From Pedosphaera sp. (GTDB lineage: Bacteria > Verrucomicrobiota > Verrucomicrobiia > Limisphaerales > AAA164-E04), in assembly GCA_002690655.1 (NCBI GenBank), contig NZFL01000012.1, forward strand, positions 65,429 to 129,428: a DNA stretch of 64,000 nt, read 5' to 3'. The notes below the pieces were generated by a model. The model saw only the letters and a list, made by a program, of their open reading frames with translations. It did no database searches and was not told the origin of the DNA. A program made the position numbers and the translations under genes. This document shows positions 45,932-56,524 of this stretch, one piece after another. Within the stretch, counting starts at the first letter, position 1. Each line of letters opens with the position of its first letter.

Positions 45932-48057
45932 AAGGTTTGGATTGGAGCATCAGGAATCGCATCAAGGAACCGTTGCCCATAGCGTTTGAGCAAAACCCGA
46001 TTGTCCAGAACCGCAATAATGCCTTGATCGGTCTGAGTACGGATCAAACGTCCCACTCCTTGCCGGAATTTCAGGATAGCCTCAGGCAAGGAATACTCAA
46101 AGAACGCATCGCCTCCCCTGGCAGTAATCCGTTCCACCCGGGCTTCCGTCAGTGGATGATCCGGGACGGCGAATGGAAGCCGCGTAATGATCACGTTACG
46201 CAAGGCATCTCCGGGAACATCCACTCCCTGCCAGAAACTGTCAGCACCAAAAAGCACGGAAGAGGTGTCCTCTTTGAATCGCTCAAGCATGGTTGATCTC
46301 GGCAAACCAGTGCCTTGAACATACAGCGTCATATCCTTGGACTCGAAATAGGGCAGCATTTCTTCCGCAACATTTCTCATGAGCTTGAGATTCGTAAACA
46401 GAACGAAAGCACTCCCTTTTGTCATCGTGGTAAAGTGCTCGATCCAATGACATAGATCTTTCTGGTAATCAGCATGCCTGGGATCCACCATTTTGGAGAC
46501 GACATACACTTTCATCTGACGATTAAAATCGTAAGGTGACCCCAATTGCAGGGTTTGAGCATCGTAACCCCCGATGCGGGCTACAAAGTAATCCATGCCT
46601 CGCATCGTACTCATCCTTTTATTTTTTCGCGAATGAGATAGTGATTCCTGATCGTTGGATTCTTTACCGGCCATGGACAAGGTGGCACTCGTCATGATAA
46701 TCGAAGTACCACTGTCAAATAGTCGATGTCGTATAAATTCTGAAACGTCAATGGGAGCAGCATTGAGTGACAAATTCTTACCCGTCCTCCCCCCCCGTTC
46801 CACCCAGTAGACGTAAGGATCATATTCCTGGCTGAGGAACATCGCGATGGTCTCTTTCAATTCCGCTATTCTGCGGTTGCAATCCTGTAATTCCTGACCT
46901 ACCTCACGATCATCTGATTGCTTGATCAACTCGTTCAGCGATACTCTCAATCGCTGCAGCGGCAGGGTCAGGCAGTCCTCTACAAGGTCCGGATTGCGAA
47001 TGCGCAATTCCTTCCAGAACCGTGATGTTTTCCATGAACTTTTCTCTTCTTTTCCTGCTTGAGATCGCTCAAGGATTTCGTTGCATGCATCTTCAACTTC
47101 AGAAAAAAAAGTCTCAGCCGTTTGATGCACTTCACCGACTTGCTGAACTACTTTCCCCTTCTGTAAGACCGTAAGTAATCCCTTCTTGGTGGAAGGGTTC
47201 CAAAGTTTATTCAGGGCAAAATGGATCTGGCCCGTGGAAATACCCAGACCAATATGTCGGGATGCCACTTGTTCTACCGTATGGGCTTCATCGAATATGA
47301 CGAAATCATTCCTGAACAGAACGCCCCCTTCTGCGGGTTCTTCCACCGAGTTTAACAAAGTGAAGAAAAGGGTATGATTCAGCACAACAACATCTGCAGA
47401 CATGATGCGTTGCCTTGCTTTTTGAAAGAAACAGGCATGATTTGTCTGCGCAAAATCCGATTTGCAGCCACACATCTTGGGTGAGCAGAGCCCTCTTTCC
47501 GAGCAGACTTGAGACCATACCTTGGGATTGGGCTCCTCATCAAAATCAGACAAACTCCCGTCAACTGTTTCTTTGGACCATTCCAGGATACGCTGGAGTT
47601 CGGCACTTTCCGGAGTCGTAAAAAGTCCGTCTGCCATTTGCACGGCCTTGTGAAGTCGTTTGGTACAAAGATAATTATGTCTCCCCTTCAGCATGGTGAA
47701 GTTGAATGAGACAGGAAGAATTTCCTGCAACATCGGAAGGTCTTTCTCAACAAGTTGCTCCTGAAGGTTAATCGTATGCGTACTGATGATAGCCCGTTTA
47801 CCCTCTGAAACCGCGTAAAGGATGGCAGGGATAAGATAACCCAGGCTTTTGCCAACGCCGGTGCCGGCCTCTACGATGAGGTGCTCCTGATCGTTCAGAG
47901 CTTCCGCCACCGCATGAGCCATTTGCTGTTGCTCGGGCCGGTATTCAAAATTGCTTGCCCTGGAGAGCAGGCCGCTTTCAGAAAAGATGGTCGACACGTG
48001 GTCGGCCAATTCAAGGCCGCCGTAACCACCAGGCTCCCCTTCAGAAACCCTGATCAT
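45928..48057 (-). CDS. DinG/XPD-family ATP-dependent DNA helicase
   Basis: A 709-residue superfamily 2 helicase of the DinG/XPD type, which uses a [4Fe-4S] cluster domain to unwind DNA or R-loops. The Walker A motif is GTGVGKS (65-71), the Walker B box DEAH (256-259), and the C-terminal helicase motifs end in QGVGRLIRTQTDQG. The iron-sulfur domain cysteines between them include C131 and the group C191/C196/C198/C209. There is no N-terminal exonuclease domain as in Gram-positive DinG. It is 22 bp downstream of the beta-helix gene and overlaps the MFS gene by four bases. Functional pairing of a helicase with these two is not obvious. Confidence 0.93.
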   Translation of the reverse strand: MIRVSEGEPGGYGGLELADHVSTIFSESGLLSRASNFEYRPEQQQMAHAVAEALNDQEHLIVEAGTGVGKSLGYLIPAILYAVSEGKRAIISTHTINLQEQLVEKDLPMLQEILPVSFNFTMLKGRHNYLCTKRLHKAVQMADGLFTTPESAELQRILEWSKETVDGSLSDFDEEPNPKVWSQVCSERGLCSPKMCGCKSDFAQTNHACFFQKARQRIMSADVVVLNHTLFFTLLNSVEEPAEGGVLFRNDFVIFDEAHTVEQVASRHIGLGISTGQIHFALNKLWNPSTKKGLLTVLQKGKVVQQVGEVHQTAETFFSEVEDACNEILERSQAGKEEKSSWKTSRFWKELRIRNPDLVEDCLTLPLQRLRVSLNELIKQSDDREVGQELQDCNRRIAELKETIAMFLSQEYDPYVYWVERGGRTGKNLSLNAAPIDVSEFIRHRLFDSGTSIIMTSATLSMAGKESNDQESLSHSRKNKRMSTMRGMDYFVARIGGYDAQTLQLGSPYDFNRQMKVYVVSKMVDPRHADYQKDLCHWIEHFTTMTKGSAFVLFTNLKLMRNVAEEMLPYFESKDMTLYVQGTGLPRSTMLERFKEDTSSVLFGADSFWQGVDVPGDALRNVIITRLPFAVPDHPLTEARVERITARGGDAFFEYSLPEAILKFRQGVGRLIRTQTDQGIIAVLDNRVLLKRYGQRFLDAIPDAPIQTL

Positions 48058-48079
48058 ATTTCAAGTTGCTTATCCACCA

Positions 48080-48778
48080 TTAATATTTCCGTGGATGCCA
48101 TATCGCGACATCCTGTTGCGCACGGTTTTTGACAATCATCTTATCGGGAAGAATGCCCCTCCAGCAGACATTCGGATAAATAATACCATGGCGCCCAATG
48201 AGACTACCAGGGTTGAGCACGGCATTACACCCTATCTCAGCGTAATCGCCGATGATGGCTCCCAGTTTCCTCAAACCAGTATCGACGGGCATTCCACGTT
48301 GGTCAATCTCATCAATATAAATGGAATCCTGCGTCAGCTTGAAGTTGGAAATTTTGACCCCTGCACCCAGATGGGAATGAAATCCAAGAATGGAATCACC
48401 CACATAGTTGAAATGCGGAGCAACAGCGTGGTCGAACAGGAGACTGTGCTTGACCTCGGTAGCATTTCCAATCACACAATGATCGCCAATAATAACGTAA
48501 TCCCTGATGTAAGCATTGCTTCGGATCTGGCAATTTTTACCGATGATAGCCGGCCCTTTGATGACCGCGCCCGCCTCCACCACCGTGCCTTCACCTATGG
48601 AAACATTTTCACCGATAAAGGCAGGCTCTCCTATCGTCGTATGGCGCTGATCAGCACCTACGTTTTCGTCGATATAGCTTTTCAAGCATTTCAAAGCTTC
48701 CCACACCCGGGACTTTCCATCAAAAAGAACGGCATGATCGGTCTCCTGCAGATTCAAATAGTGATCTGGGCTCAGCAT
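48080..48778 (-). CDS. Left-handed beta-helix (hexapeptide) nucleotidyl/acyltransferase-like protein
   Basis: A 232-residue protein dominated by hexapeptide repeats (I/V-x-x-x-x at many positions, for example GENVSIGEGTVVEAGAVIKG). These form a left-handed beta-helix resembling the acyltransferase half of GlmU and related UDP-GlcNAc enzymes. The N-terminal ~40 residues are a short helical part; there is no nucleotidyltransferase domain. The IGNATEVKHSLLFDHAVAPH segment is close to GlmU's E-x-K-x-S. Comparable genes in PVC genomes are usually annotated as UDP-N-acetylglucosamine diphosphorylase. A role in sugar nucleotide or lipid A-type acyl transfer is inferred. It heads the operon with the helicase. 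Confidence 0.82.
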   Translation of the reverse strand: MLSPDHYLNLQETDHAVLFDGKSRVWEALKCLKSYIDENVGADQRHTTIGEPAFIGENVSIGEGTVVEAGAVIKGPAIIGKNCQIRSNAYIRDYVIIGDHCVIGNATEVKHSLLFDHAVAPHFNYVGDSILGFHSHLGAGVKISNFKLTQDSIYIDEIDQRGMPVDTGLRKLGAIIGDYAEIGCNAVLNPGSLIGRHGIIYPNVCWRGILPDKMIVKNRAQQDVAIWHPRKY

Positions 48779-49081
48779 AACTTTATTTTAACTGACTAGA
48801 TGGCATTGAAAAGTGAAATCAGAAAATATCGGGTTAATTATGAATCAATCCCTCAGTTGACTTATTATCTCAAATGAGAAAAAAAAAAGAAAGATGGCTT
48901 GCCTGAAACAAGCAATCCAAAATAGATTTCCATTTAACGTTTCCTGTTCTTCCTGTTTTACTTACAATATTTAACCATACTTAATCGACTGAACATTTAT
49001 TTTCTCGTCCCACATTGGCAATGTAATTGCTGTTTTATGAACAGTTATTACTTTTGAACCAGGCTTAGAGGAAAGACACCA
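48779..49081. other. Divergent promoter region, no gene seen
   Basis: This 303-bp gap separates the beta-helix operon (minus) from the 1414-residue protein (plus). It is A/T-rich, includes a run of ten A residues near 48880-48890 and a small hairpin CTGTT/AACAG (about 49032-49046). The Shine-Dalgarno AGAGGA at 49067-49072 serves the next gene's TTG start. Confidence 0.5.
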
Positions 49082-52000
49082 TTGATCGCCTTTTTAAAAA
49101 TTATGAAACCATTCGGTTTGCGAGTGCTGATAGATTTACGTTACCTGAAGGCATTGCTTTTACTTCCAGCGATGATTTCATGGCATCAGGCACAATCGCA
49201 ATTATCAACATTTGTTTTACCTGCTCCACAGGAACTGCAGGTTGTTCCAGGAGATGGTAACATCCTGTTGACGTGGAAACCTCCCCTTACCCAAACTGGC
49301 CTCACGGGATATCTCGTCAAGCGCTTCAATGGCGCAGTCCTGGAAAATACTTGGAACCTTGGCCTGGATGATCCCCGTGAAATCAGGGATATCGATCTCA
49401 TTAACGGGACTTTGTATCGTTATGCCATAAGCGCTCAGGTTTCACTTGTCGAAGGACTTGAATCAACGGCTCAGGCAACACCTCGAGCCACAGTTTCCTC
49501 TCTGGTTGCCCCTGTCCATTTGACCGCGATAATTGAAAATGGCGGCGTCAGCCTGTCCTGGACCTATCCGGACACAATCGAGCTGAATGGATTTGAGTTG
49601 AATAGAAATTTAAGTGATGGTCAAGAGAGCATCATCATGCTTCCTCCCGATGCAAATGGCTATTTTGACAATCAGATTACTGTTGGACAAACAGCGGCTT
49701 ACCATCTCAGTGCCCTTACAGCAAACCAGAAAAGCCCCTCTGCCTCATTCGAAATCACCATCCCTCATTTGCAGCTAGATCCAGCTAAAATGCCCCGCAT
49801 TGTCAGGCAAAGCAATTTCATCGAAGGAGTCGCCGGTGCCAATGTACAACTTTTCGCTGAAGTTGAGGGAAGCAATCCTCTTCAATACATCTGGTATTAT
49901 AACGGACGAAAAATGCCCGGAGTTAATGAGCCGGGAATTCAGATATTCGATTTATCATCAGAACACGTGGGAACCTATTTTGTTGAAGTAAGCAACCCTT
50001 TTGGAAGCATCTTTTCAGGTCCCATTAAAGTTGAAATAAACCCAGCCAACCTCGGAGGTGTCGACATCGAATGGAATGCGCGTTTTGAAAGTAATGTCGG
50101 TTTTGAAAGCAGATCCGTTGGGGTCTATCACGAAGGTAATACCGGTGCGATTGTCGCAGGCCAATTCACTCCGGATGGCAGCAAGAACAGTGATCTGATG
50201 GTGGTTTCGTATGGTGACGCAGGAAATCAACTTTGGTCTACGAGAGCTTCCTTCAGTAAGACAAGTCAGGAGTTTGCGCATAAATCAATTCAGGATCATC
50301 AGGGAAATGTGATCATCGGTGGAACTTCGCGCGTGAACCCGGCTGAACTTGTCGATGATATCACTCCTGATCTTCCAAGAAATCCGGTTGATTTGCCATT
50401 CCTCGCCTCGATTGCGAGAGATGGCAGCATAAACTGGAAATCTACGCCCCCCACTATCTTCGACGGAAACCATTTTATTGAAGACATGCTGAGCGATGGC
50501 GACGGGACCGTCTACTTGCTTGGGAATATGGAATACAATGATTATAAAGGGATGGTTATTCAACCATTGTCTGCAGAGACCGGGAAGTCACTCGATCAGA
50601 TTTTGACAAACGATGCCACACAATTTACTGCTGCGGCTTTCAATATCTCCAAGGACAAGCGCATTTATGTCGTAGGACAATCCAATGAGGCCAGAGACAG
50701 TGCATCTGGACTTCAAATAAGATGCTACGGCATCAACGGAAAACTCGACTGGAAAACTGATTTTGGGACAATAGGTGTCAATAACTTCTCCCCTGTATCC
50801 GTTCATTTGAGCGAAAAAGACAGTATTTATGTAGTAGGTTCTTCCTACAAAAGCGACCCTGCAGGAGACATTCATGTCGTATGCTTCGATACTCAAGGTA
50901 AAGGTAAATGGCAAAACACACTCGGACTGCCTGATGGAGACGAGGATATCCCCGTGAAGGCTGTCGTTGATCATGCGGGATCCATTATCATTGCAGGAGA
51001 CACTACGCCTCTGATGGAAAGCACCCGCATTATTCTTGGTAAATTTTCAAATACCGGGAAAGCCGATTGGTCTACTTTGATACCTTCATCGATCCCTGGA
51101 ATGAACGATCATATCACTGACATGGACATCGACAGAACAGGGAACATCTATCTAGCAGCTATTCGACATGCTCAAGGCACAGGACAGGATTTTGCCAGTC
51201 TGCGATTCAATACAAATGGCCTTCTCATCTGGGAAGCCAGCTTCAAACAACAGGGGCTTTTGGTAGAAGAGTCAACTTGCATCGATGCGGACGACCTGGG
51301 AAATGTAATCCTTAGCGGGATCAGCTACATCAACACCAAGCAGCAAATTGTATCCATAAGGCAAACATCTGTTGAGGCCATCGAAAACGTTTTACCGGAA
51401 ATCAAATTTAATGACAAACCCTTCAAAAATCCAGTATACGCTCCCGGTCGATGGACTATTGAAGTGGAAGCTGAGGATCCAGATGGAGAGGTGACCAAAG
51501 TGGAATTTCTCGACGGAGCAAAAGTTAGAGGAATCGATACGGAAGCTCCCTTCACTTTTGAACTTGCATCAGACATACCGACTACAGCGCGCGTGTTTGC
51601 ACGCGCTTATGACAACCTTGGAGGCGTTGCTATCTCTGAAGAATTAACAATAGTTATAGCTGAGAAGCCAGATGGAAGCCCTTCAGGAACCCTTTCACAG
51701 GAGGATTCATTTCTGCCGGAAGGATCTGATTTGACGTTGGATTTCAGGGTCACTGGCGCGGAACCAATCCGTTATCAATGGTTCCTGAATGGAGAAAGAT
51801 TGAAAAGAGCAAATCAGCCCACCTTACCGATACTTCCAAATGTCACCCGAGTTAATGCTGGCAGCTACGTTTTACGAGCACAAAACAATGAAGGTAAGAT
51901 TTTATCCGAACCTGTGGTCGTTTCGCTGGATTGGCAAGTTGTGGAGGGTGCTGACAATTTCGAGGAGGCTACTGTAATAAGAGGAAATACAGGATTCATC

Positions 52001-53326
52001 AGGGCCTCTAATACGGGAGCCACCATGGAAAACGCTGAACCCAGACATGGTAAAAAAAGGAGTGGTCATAGTGTCTGGTATCGCTGGCGACCAGACATAT
52101 CGGGCTTGACAACTTTATCACTGCAAGGTTCCAGCTTCGATACCCTTCTGAGTGTTTATGCCGGGCCTTCATTAACACAGCTCAGCGAAATTGAATCGGA
52201 TGACGATCGTGGGGGATTTTCAACCAGCAGACTTGAGTTCAATGCAGTCGCTGGTGTGGATTACATGATAGCCATTGCAGGCTTCAACGAAGCCAATGGT
52301 AACATTCTTTTCAGTTGGCAACTGGATCCCAATCAAGCCATCATTCTACCAAAAATCAGCATCTCGCCTGACAAAAACACAGTAAATATCGGTGAACCCT
52401 ATCAACTGCAGACCTCTATCTCAGGAGATTTGCAAGGAACAATACTGCAGTGGTTTCGCAATGGGAAAGCCATACCGAACGCAAATGGAACTACTTTTGA
52501 TATCGGATCGGCAAAACCAGAGGATGCGGGGATCTATTGGATCAGCATCAATGCAGGCAACGTCAATGCACGCACAAAACCAGCACATTTAACAGTCAAC
52601 ATCCCCAGAAGAGGAAAGATCATACGTGAACTTGTTCTTGAGGAAAAATTCGCAGATCTGTTTTTCTTTGTGCAGGATTTCAGTCCAGTTCCCCAGTTCC
52701 AGCCTCAAGCCTTTGCCTCGCCTTTCCAGGCAAAGGCGGCTTCCCTTGCCACAGGGTTTACTGGAGCACAAATTTTTAACACATTTGGTGCAACCAAGGA
52801 GGCCGGCGAGCCTGACCACTGTGGCGTTGCCGGAGGTGCATCCCAATGGTTCGCCTATCAGTCACCGACTAATGGTGAATTAAGCATTTCAACTGACGGT
52901 AGTGACTTTGATACCGTGTTGGCAGTTTATACTTCCACAGGCAGTAGCTTTGACGATCTTACTGAAGTCTCCTGTGATAATGACAGTGGCAACGATGGAC
53001 AGGATAGCACGGTCAAATTCAATGCAACAGAAGGTACTATTTATTATATAGCAGTTGACGGTGTCGAAGCCGCTACAGGCACTGTCAACCTCGCTTATGA
53101 ATTGGAAGTTGGGCTTACTGTTCAAGGGGTGACCATTGCTGACTTAGGCATGCAATTTGAAATAACAACGGTTCCAAACATTACCTTTGTCATTGAGGGC
53201 ACTGAGGATTTTAACAATTGGGTAAAGCTCATTTCAACAAGTTCAGTCGATGGTAATTTTGTTTATATTGATAATGAGGCACTTACTGGTAAACAAAGAT
53301 TCTACAGAATCTATGTAACAGAGTAG
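49082..53326 (+). CDS. Giant mosaic secreted protein: Fn3, Ig, beta-propeller and PPC-like domains
   Basis: A 1414-residue exported protein. The TTG at 49082 is chosen over the ATG at 49103 because AGAGGA lies nine bases ahead of it. Residues 20-40 are the signal segment. Then come two Fn3-like domains (~47-235), an Ig-like domain (~250-335), a long repeat propeller (~336-763) built of units like ...GNVIIGGTSR, an Ig-like domain (~770-860), another Ig (~863-949), a PPC-like domain (~953-1080), an Ig (~1090-1173), a second PPC-like domain (~1220-1340) and the terminal domain ending RFYRIYVTE. No catalytic site is visible. It probably binds or organises extracellular polymer, by inference. Confidence 0.87.
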   Translation: MIAFLKIMKPFGLRVLIDLRYLKALLLLPAMISWHQAQSQLSTFVLPAPQELQVVPGDGNILLTWKPPLTQTGLTGYLVKRFNGAVLENTWNLGLDDPREIRDIDLINGTLYRYAISAQVSLVEGLESTAQATPRATVSSLVAPVHLTAIIENGGVSLSWTYPDTIELNGFELNRNLSDGQESIIMLPPDANGYFDNQITVGQTAAYHLSALTANQKSPSASFEITIPHLQLDPAKMPRIVRQSNFIEGVAGANVQLFAEVEGSNPLQYIWYYNGRKMPGVNEPGIQIFDLSSEHVGTYFVEVSNPFGSIFSGPIKVEINPANLGGVDIEWNARFESNVGFESRSVGVYHEGNTGAIVAGQFTPDGSKNSDLMVVSYGDAGNQLWSTRASFSKTSQEFAHKSIQDHQGNVIIGGTSRVNPAELVDDITPDLPRNPVDLPFLASIARDGSINWKSTPPTIFDGNHFIEDMLSDGDGTVYLLGNMEYNDYKGMVIQPLSAETGKSLDQILTNDATQFTAAAFNISKDKRIYVVGQSNEARDSASGLQIRCYGINGKLDWKTDFGTIGVNNFSPVSVHLSEKDSIYVVGSSYKSDPAGDIHVVCFDTQGKGKWQNTLGLPDGDEDIPVKAVVDHAGSIIIAGDTTPLMESTRIILGKFSNTGKADWSTLIPSSIPGMNDHITDMDIDRTGNIYLAAIRHAQGTGQDFASLRFNTNGLLIWEASFKQQGLLVEESTCIDADDLGNVILSGISYINTKQQIVSIRQTSVEAIENVLPEIKFNDKPFKNPVYAPGRWTIEVEAEDPDGEVTKVEFLDGAKVRGIDTEAPFTFELASDIPTTARVFARAYDNLGGVAISEELTIVIAEKPDGSPSGTLSQEDSFLPEGSDLTLDFRVTGAEPIRYQWFLNGERLKRANQPTLPILPNVTRVNAGSYVLRAQNNEGKILSEPVVVSLDWQVVEGADNFEEATVIRGNTGFIRASNTGATMENAEPRHGKKRSGHSVWYRWRPDISGLTTLSLQGSSFDTLLSVYAGPSLTQLSEIESDDDRGGFSTSRLEFNAVAGVDYMIAIAGFNEANGNILFSWQLDPNQAIILPKISISPDKNTVNIGEPYQLQTSISGDLQGTILQWFRNGKAIPNANGTTFDIGSAKPEDAGIYWISINAGNVNARTKPAHLTVNIPRRGKIIRELVLEEKFADLFFFVQDFSPVPQFQPQAFASPFQAKAASLATGFTGAQIFNTFGATKEAGEPDHCGVAGGASQWFAYQSPTNGELSISTDGSDFDTVLAVYTSTGSSFDDLTEVSCDNDSGNDGQDSTVKFNATEGTIYYIAVDGVEAATGTVNLAYELEVGLTVQGVTIADLGMQFEITTVPNITFVIEGTEDFNNWVKLISTSSVDGNFVYIDNEALTGKQRFYRIYVTE

Positions 53327-53540
53327 AGTTTAGAATGTCAGCCATTCGCATGAAGCGAAAACAAGCAGTAACAAGCATCATTCCGACGATCAATACCGGA
53401 ATAGAAAACACCTTCAAAGCACTCACTCAAGCTGTAAACTCACTCTAAATCTGCACTTTTCCTATGCATTGCATGCCCATTGTTGGAAAAAATGAGAAAT
53501 TGATAAGGACGCCATCACGGATAAACTTCACCGACTTTTT

Positions 53541-54443
53541 TCATGATTTCCATTTCAGCAGTGCCGCTCCCACAAGTAACACAAGGATGCAAATGAGTTT
53601 GGGAACGAAGTTCTTTTCCCTGAAGGCGAGCACTCCGCCAATGAAGGTGATTAAAACAGCGCAGCGTCTGAGTGGTGAAATGACTGATATCAATGAATCA
53701 GACTGGCTGAGAGCTTGGAAATAGAAAAAGTCAGCCACAAGCAAAAGTATTCCAATCATCGGGATACACCACCTCCATTCAAATTGAGACTGTCCAAAGC
53801 GTCTCAGTTTCCAAAACAGTAAAAGAGGAAACATGACCACAACGAGGTATATTGAAAACCAGCATTGAAGTGTTGCCACTTCAACGCACCTGATCTGCAG
53901 CAAATACTTGTCGTAAATCGCACTCAATGCCCCAAGCCATGTTGCTATCAACATGAACCCCACCCAGCGATTTCGTAGAAAGTGAATACCCTCCATTCGC
54001 CCCACCAGTGAGAGGGCATAAAATCCTACCATGATCACCCCTGCCCCCAGCCATTGCATCAATGCCGGCCGTTCCCCCATCAATCCGACAGCAATCAATA
54101 TGGTCCAGAATGGCGCTGTTGCACGAACGGGGGCAGATACTGAGACGGGAAGATGTTTGACCGCAAAATAATTGAATATCCAGGAGCAGGATACAAGCAA
54201 AGCTTTACTCAAAACCAGTCCATGATCGCTCCAGGACATGGAGTGTACTTTTAAGGTTAACCAGGGATAAGATTCAGGAAACCATTTTGACCAGCATAAG
54301 AGCGGAAGCCAGACTGCAGCACCTGCCAACACACTGATGAATAATACCGGTGGAACGGCGTTATCGCGGACTCCAGCTTTTTTAAAAAGATCGTAAAACC
54401 CCAGAAACAAAGCCGACAATAGGGAGAGGACCACCCAAGTCAT
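53541..54443 (-). CDS. DMT-superfamily (EamA) transporter
   Basis: A 300-residue membrane protein with about ten hydrophobic segments arranged as two EamA halves. The start is WVVLSLLSALFLGFYDLFKK and an inner segment carries LPVSVSAPVRATAPFWTILI, with the conserved P-x-R-A-x-x-P-x-W type of motif of drug/metabolite transporters. The substrate is unknown. It converges with the mosaic protein gene; no terminator was found between them. Confidence 0.85.
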   Translation of the reverse strand: MTWVVLSLLSALFLGFYDLFKKAGVRDNAVPPVLFISVLAGAAVWLPLLCWSKWFPESYPWLTLKVHSMSWSDHGLVLSKALLVSCSWIFNYFAVKHLPVSVSAPVRATAPFWTILIAVGLMGERPALMQWLGAGVIMVGFYALSLVGRMEGIHFLRNRWVGFMLIATWLGALSAIYDKYLLQIRCVEVATLQCWFSIYLVVVMFPLLLFWKLRRFGQSQFEWRWCIPMIGILLLVADFFYFQALSQSDSLISVISPLRRCAVLITFIGGVLAFREKNFVPKLICILVLLVGAALLKWKS

Positions 54444-54665
54444 GGACTTCTTTCTAACAAGATTGCATCAGCCTCCCAGATATCGATATTGATTGATTGA
54501 AGTCGCAAGCAGCTAAGAATGAGCTTTTGCATTGGAATACATTCGATGGCGAAAAAGATCCACCACGGGAAAATGCTCAATCCGCCAGTCCGTTCGGGTT
54601 GAAGTCAAAGACAAAAAACATCCCAGCCAACCCATACCATGGTGTTCTCCTCCAGTATTGGGTTT

Positions 54666-56285
54666 TCACCCTCTTGGGCGCCGCAAGGAACGAATAAGTT
54701 GATTACTTGGATACTGTTTACGAACGGGAGCATTCCAAATATTTTCGTCCGTATCGCCATACATTTCTTTGGTTTTCCAAAAGCTGGCTTTCATCTCTTC
54801 GAGCTTCGAGGCATAAGCCGCATTCTGGGCAAGATTTCTCATTTCTTGAGGATCTGCCATGAGATCAAATAACTCCCAACGACTTGCCATTTCAGCGGGT
54901 GTACGTGGATGATCAAAATACAGCAATTTGTATTGCTCACTACGAATGGCGCTATGCTTGGCAACTCCATGACCACCGTCAATGTAGCGGTAATATAAGG
55001 TGTCCCTCCACTTTTCAGGCGAATGTCCTCCGTTCGTGAGGATGGGGAGAAAGCTGATACCGTGAACCTTCCAGTCGGGTTTCACCCCTGCAGCATCAAG
55101 GAAGGTAGGTGCATAATCGATATTCTGCACCATAGCCTTGGCTCGCGAGCCTGCTTGAATTTTACCAGGCCAGCGAATGATCAATGGCATTTTCATGGAT
55201 TCTTCATAGGCCCAACGTTTGTCAAACCAACCATGCTCACCCAGATAAAATCCTTGATCGGCGCAGTAAATAACCATGGTATTTTCTGCCAGCCCCATTT
55301 CATCCAATCGATCCATTACTCGCCCAACATTGCGATCCACACCCGCAACGCAACGAAGATAGTTACGCATGTAACGCTGGTATTTCCAGCGCACAAGGTC
55401 TTTGCCCTTGGGAGGATTCGCCAGGAACGCCTTATTTTCTTCTTCAAAGGCTGCGATGTAAGCTTTGCGCTGGTCCGGAGTAAAGCGAGAAATCACATTT
55501 AAGTCTCTTTCGGTTTCAAAAAGCATCAAGTCACTGGCCATGCGCATGTGTCCGTCGATCCCCATCTTGTGATTCGCCGCCGAGACGCGCGTATCGTAAT
55601 CGTCAAACAGGCTGGGTGGTTCAGGAAAGGTGATATCACGATAAATTTCGAGTTCCCTGAGACTGGGTTTCCAGTTCCGATGGGGCGCCTTGTGTTGAAT
55701 CATGAGTGCGAAGGGCTTGGAATCATCGCGTTCTTTCAACCAATCCAGCGCTAGATCGGTAATCACATCGGTCGAATGCCCTTTGATTTCACGACTTCCT
55801 TCAGCATTATACATATGAGGGTTGTAGTAACTCCCCTGCCCGCTCAACACATCCCATGCATCAAACCCGACCGGTCTTGTTTTCATATGCCATTTGCCAA
55901 AAATAGCTGTAGTGTAACCATTTTTCTTCAATGCTTTGGGCCAGGTAGGTCGTTCAGGGTTCAAGGCACCACTGAGGTTCACAATCCCGTTCTTGTGACT
56001 GTGCAAGCCGGTCATAACCGTTCCACGCGAGGGCGTACAGATGCTGTTTCCGCAGAAACTGTTCTCAAAAAGCATTCCCTCATTGGCAATACGATCGATG
56101 TTAGGTGTAGGAGGAAGATCCATCCCGTAGCGATAAGATGAAATCGCTTGAGTGGTCAGATCATCGCTGAAAAAGAAGAGGATATTAGGTCGATCTTTTG
56201 ACGGCCCGGCCCCCAGCGTCTGTAAACTGCTGAACAATCCCCAGACAACCAAAATACAGCTTCCTGCAGTAGTTAAGATTTTCAT
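54666..56285 (-). CDS. Sulfatase (secreted)
   Basis: A type I sulfatase of 539 residues from the ATG at 56285, which gives a signal peptide (MKILTTAGSCILVVWGLFSS); a TTG at 56306 would add seven residues. The nucleophile motif is C83-T-P-S-R followed by GTVMTGLHSH, the first metal pair D41-D42 lies in FFFSDDLTT, and YCADQGFYLGEHGWFDKRW carries the second metal site (here D-Q rather than D-H) and the catalytic histidine and lysine region. AIFGKWHMKT carries another sulfate-binding lysine/histidine. It diverges from the CotH-like gene. The substrate is unknown. Confidence 0.92.
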   Translation of the reverse strand: MKILTTAGSCILVVWGLFSSLQTLGAGPSKDRPNILFFFSDDLTTQAISSYRYGMDLPPTPNIDRIANEGMLFENSFCGNSICTPSRGTVMTGLHSHKNGIVNLSGALNPERPTWPKALKKNGYTTAIFGKWHMKTRPVGFDAWDVLSGQGSYYNPHMYNAEGSREIKGHSTDVITDLALDWLKERDDSKPFALMIQHKAPHRNWKPSLRELEIYRDITFPEPPSLFDDYDTRVSAANHKMGIDGHMRMASDLMLFETERDLNVISRFTPDQRKAYIAAFEEENKAFLANPPKGKDLVRWKYQRYMRNYLRCVAGVDRNVGRVMDRLDEMGLAENTMVIYCADQGFYLGEHGWFDKRWAYEESMKMPLIIRWPGKIQAGSRAKAMVQNIDYAPTFLDAAGVKPDWKVHGISFLPILTNGGHSPEKWRDTLYYRYIDGGHGVAKHSAIRSEQYKLLYFDHPRTPAEMASRWELFDLMADPQEMRNLAQNAAYASKLEEMKASFWKTKEMYGDTDENIWNAPVRKQYPSNQLIRSLRRPRG

Positions 56286-56524
56286 GGCAAGATTTAATGT
56301 AACCAAACCATGCCTTTAATAAAAGAAAAAGCGAATCCGCTCCACTTTAGTGAAACCCATTTCAGAACACCTCCAAGGAAAGTTTCGAACAAACATGCTG
56401 CGAATTGATATCACAAGATTTGGCAATCGCATGACTCGACGATTCATCGTTCCGTCCCTACCCAATAGGAAATTGTAACTTTGTTGCCAGATTCACTGTC
56501 AGTATTTATAAATAGCCGATAGCA

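Noticed and set aside
48095-48799. A 234-codon plus-strand open frame antisense to the beta-helix gene
   Set aside because: It mirrors the hexapeptide-repeat gene; the minus-strand product has clear family features and this one has none.
53335-53448. 37-codon plus-strand frame just after the 1414-residue protein
   Set aside because: Begins MSAIRMKRKQAV and ends AVNSL, but it has no clear ribosome binding site and nothing recognisable; chance is likely.
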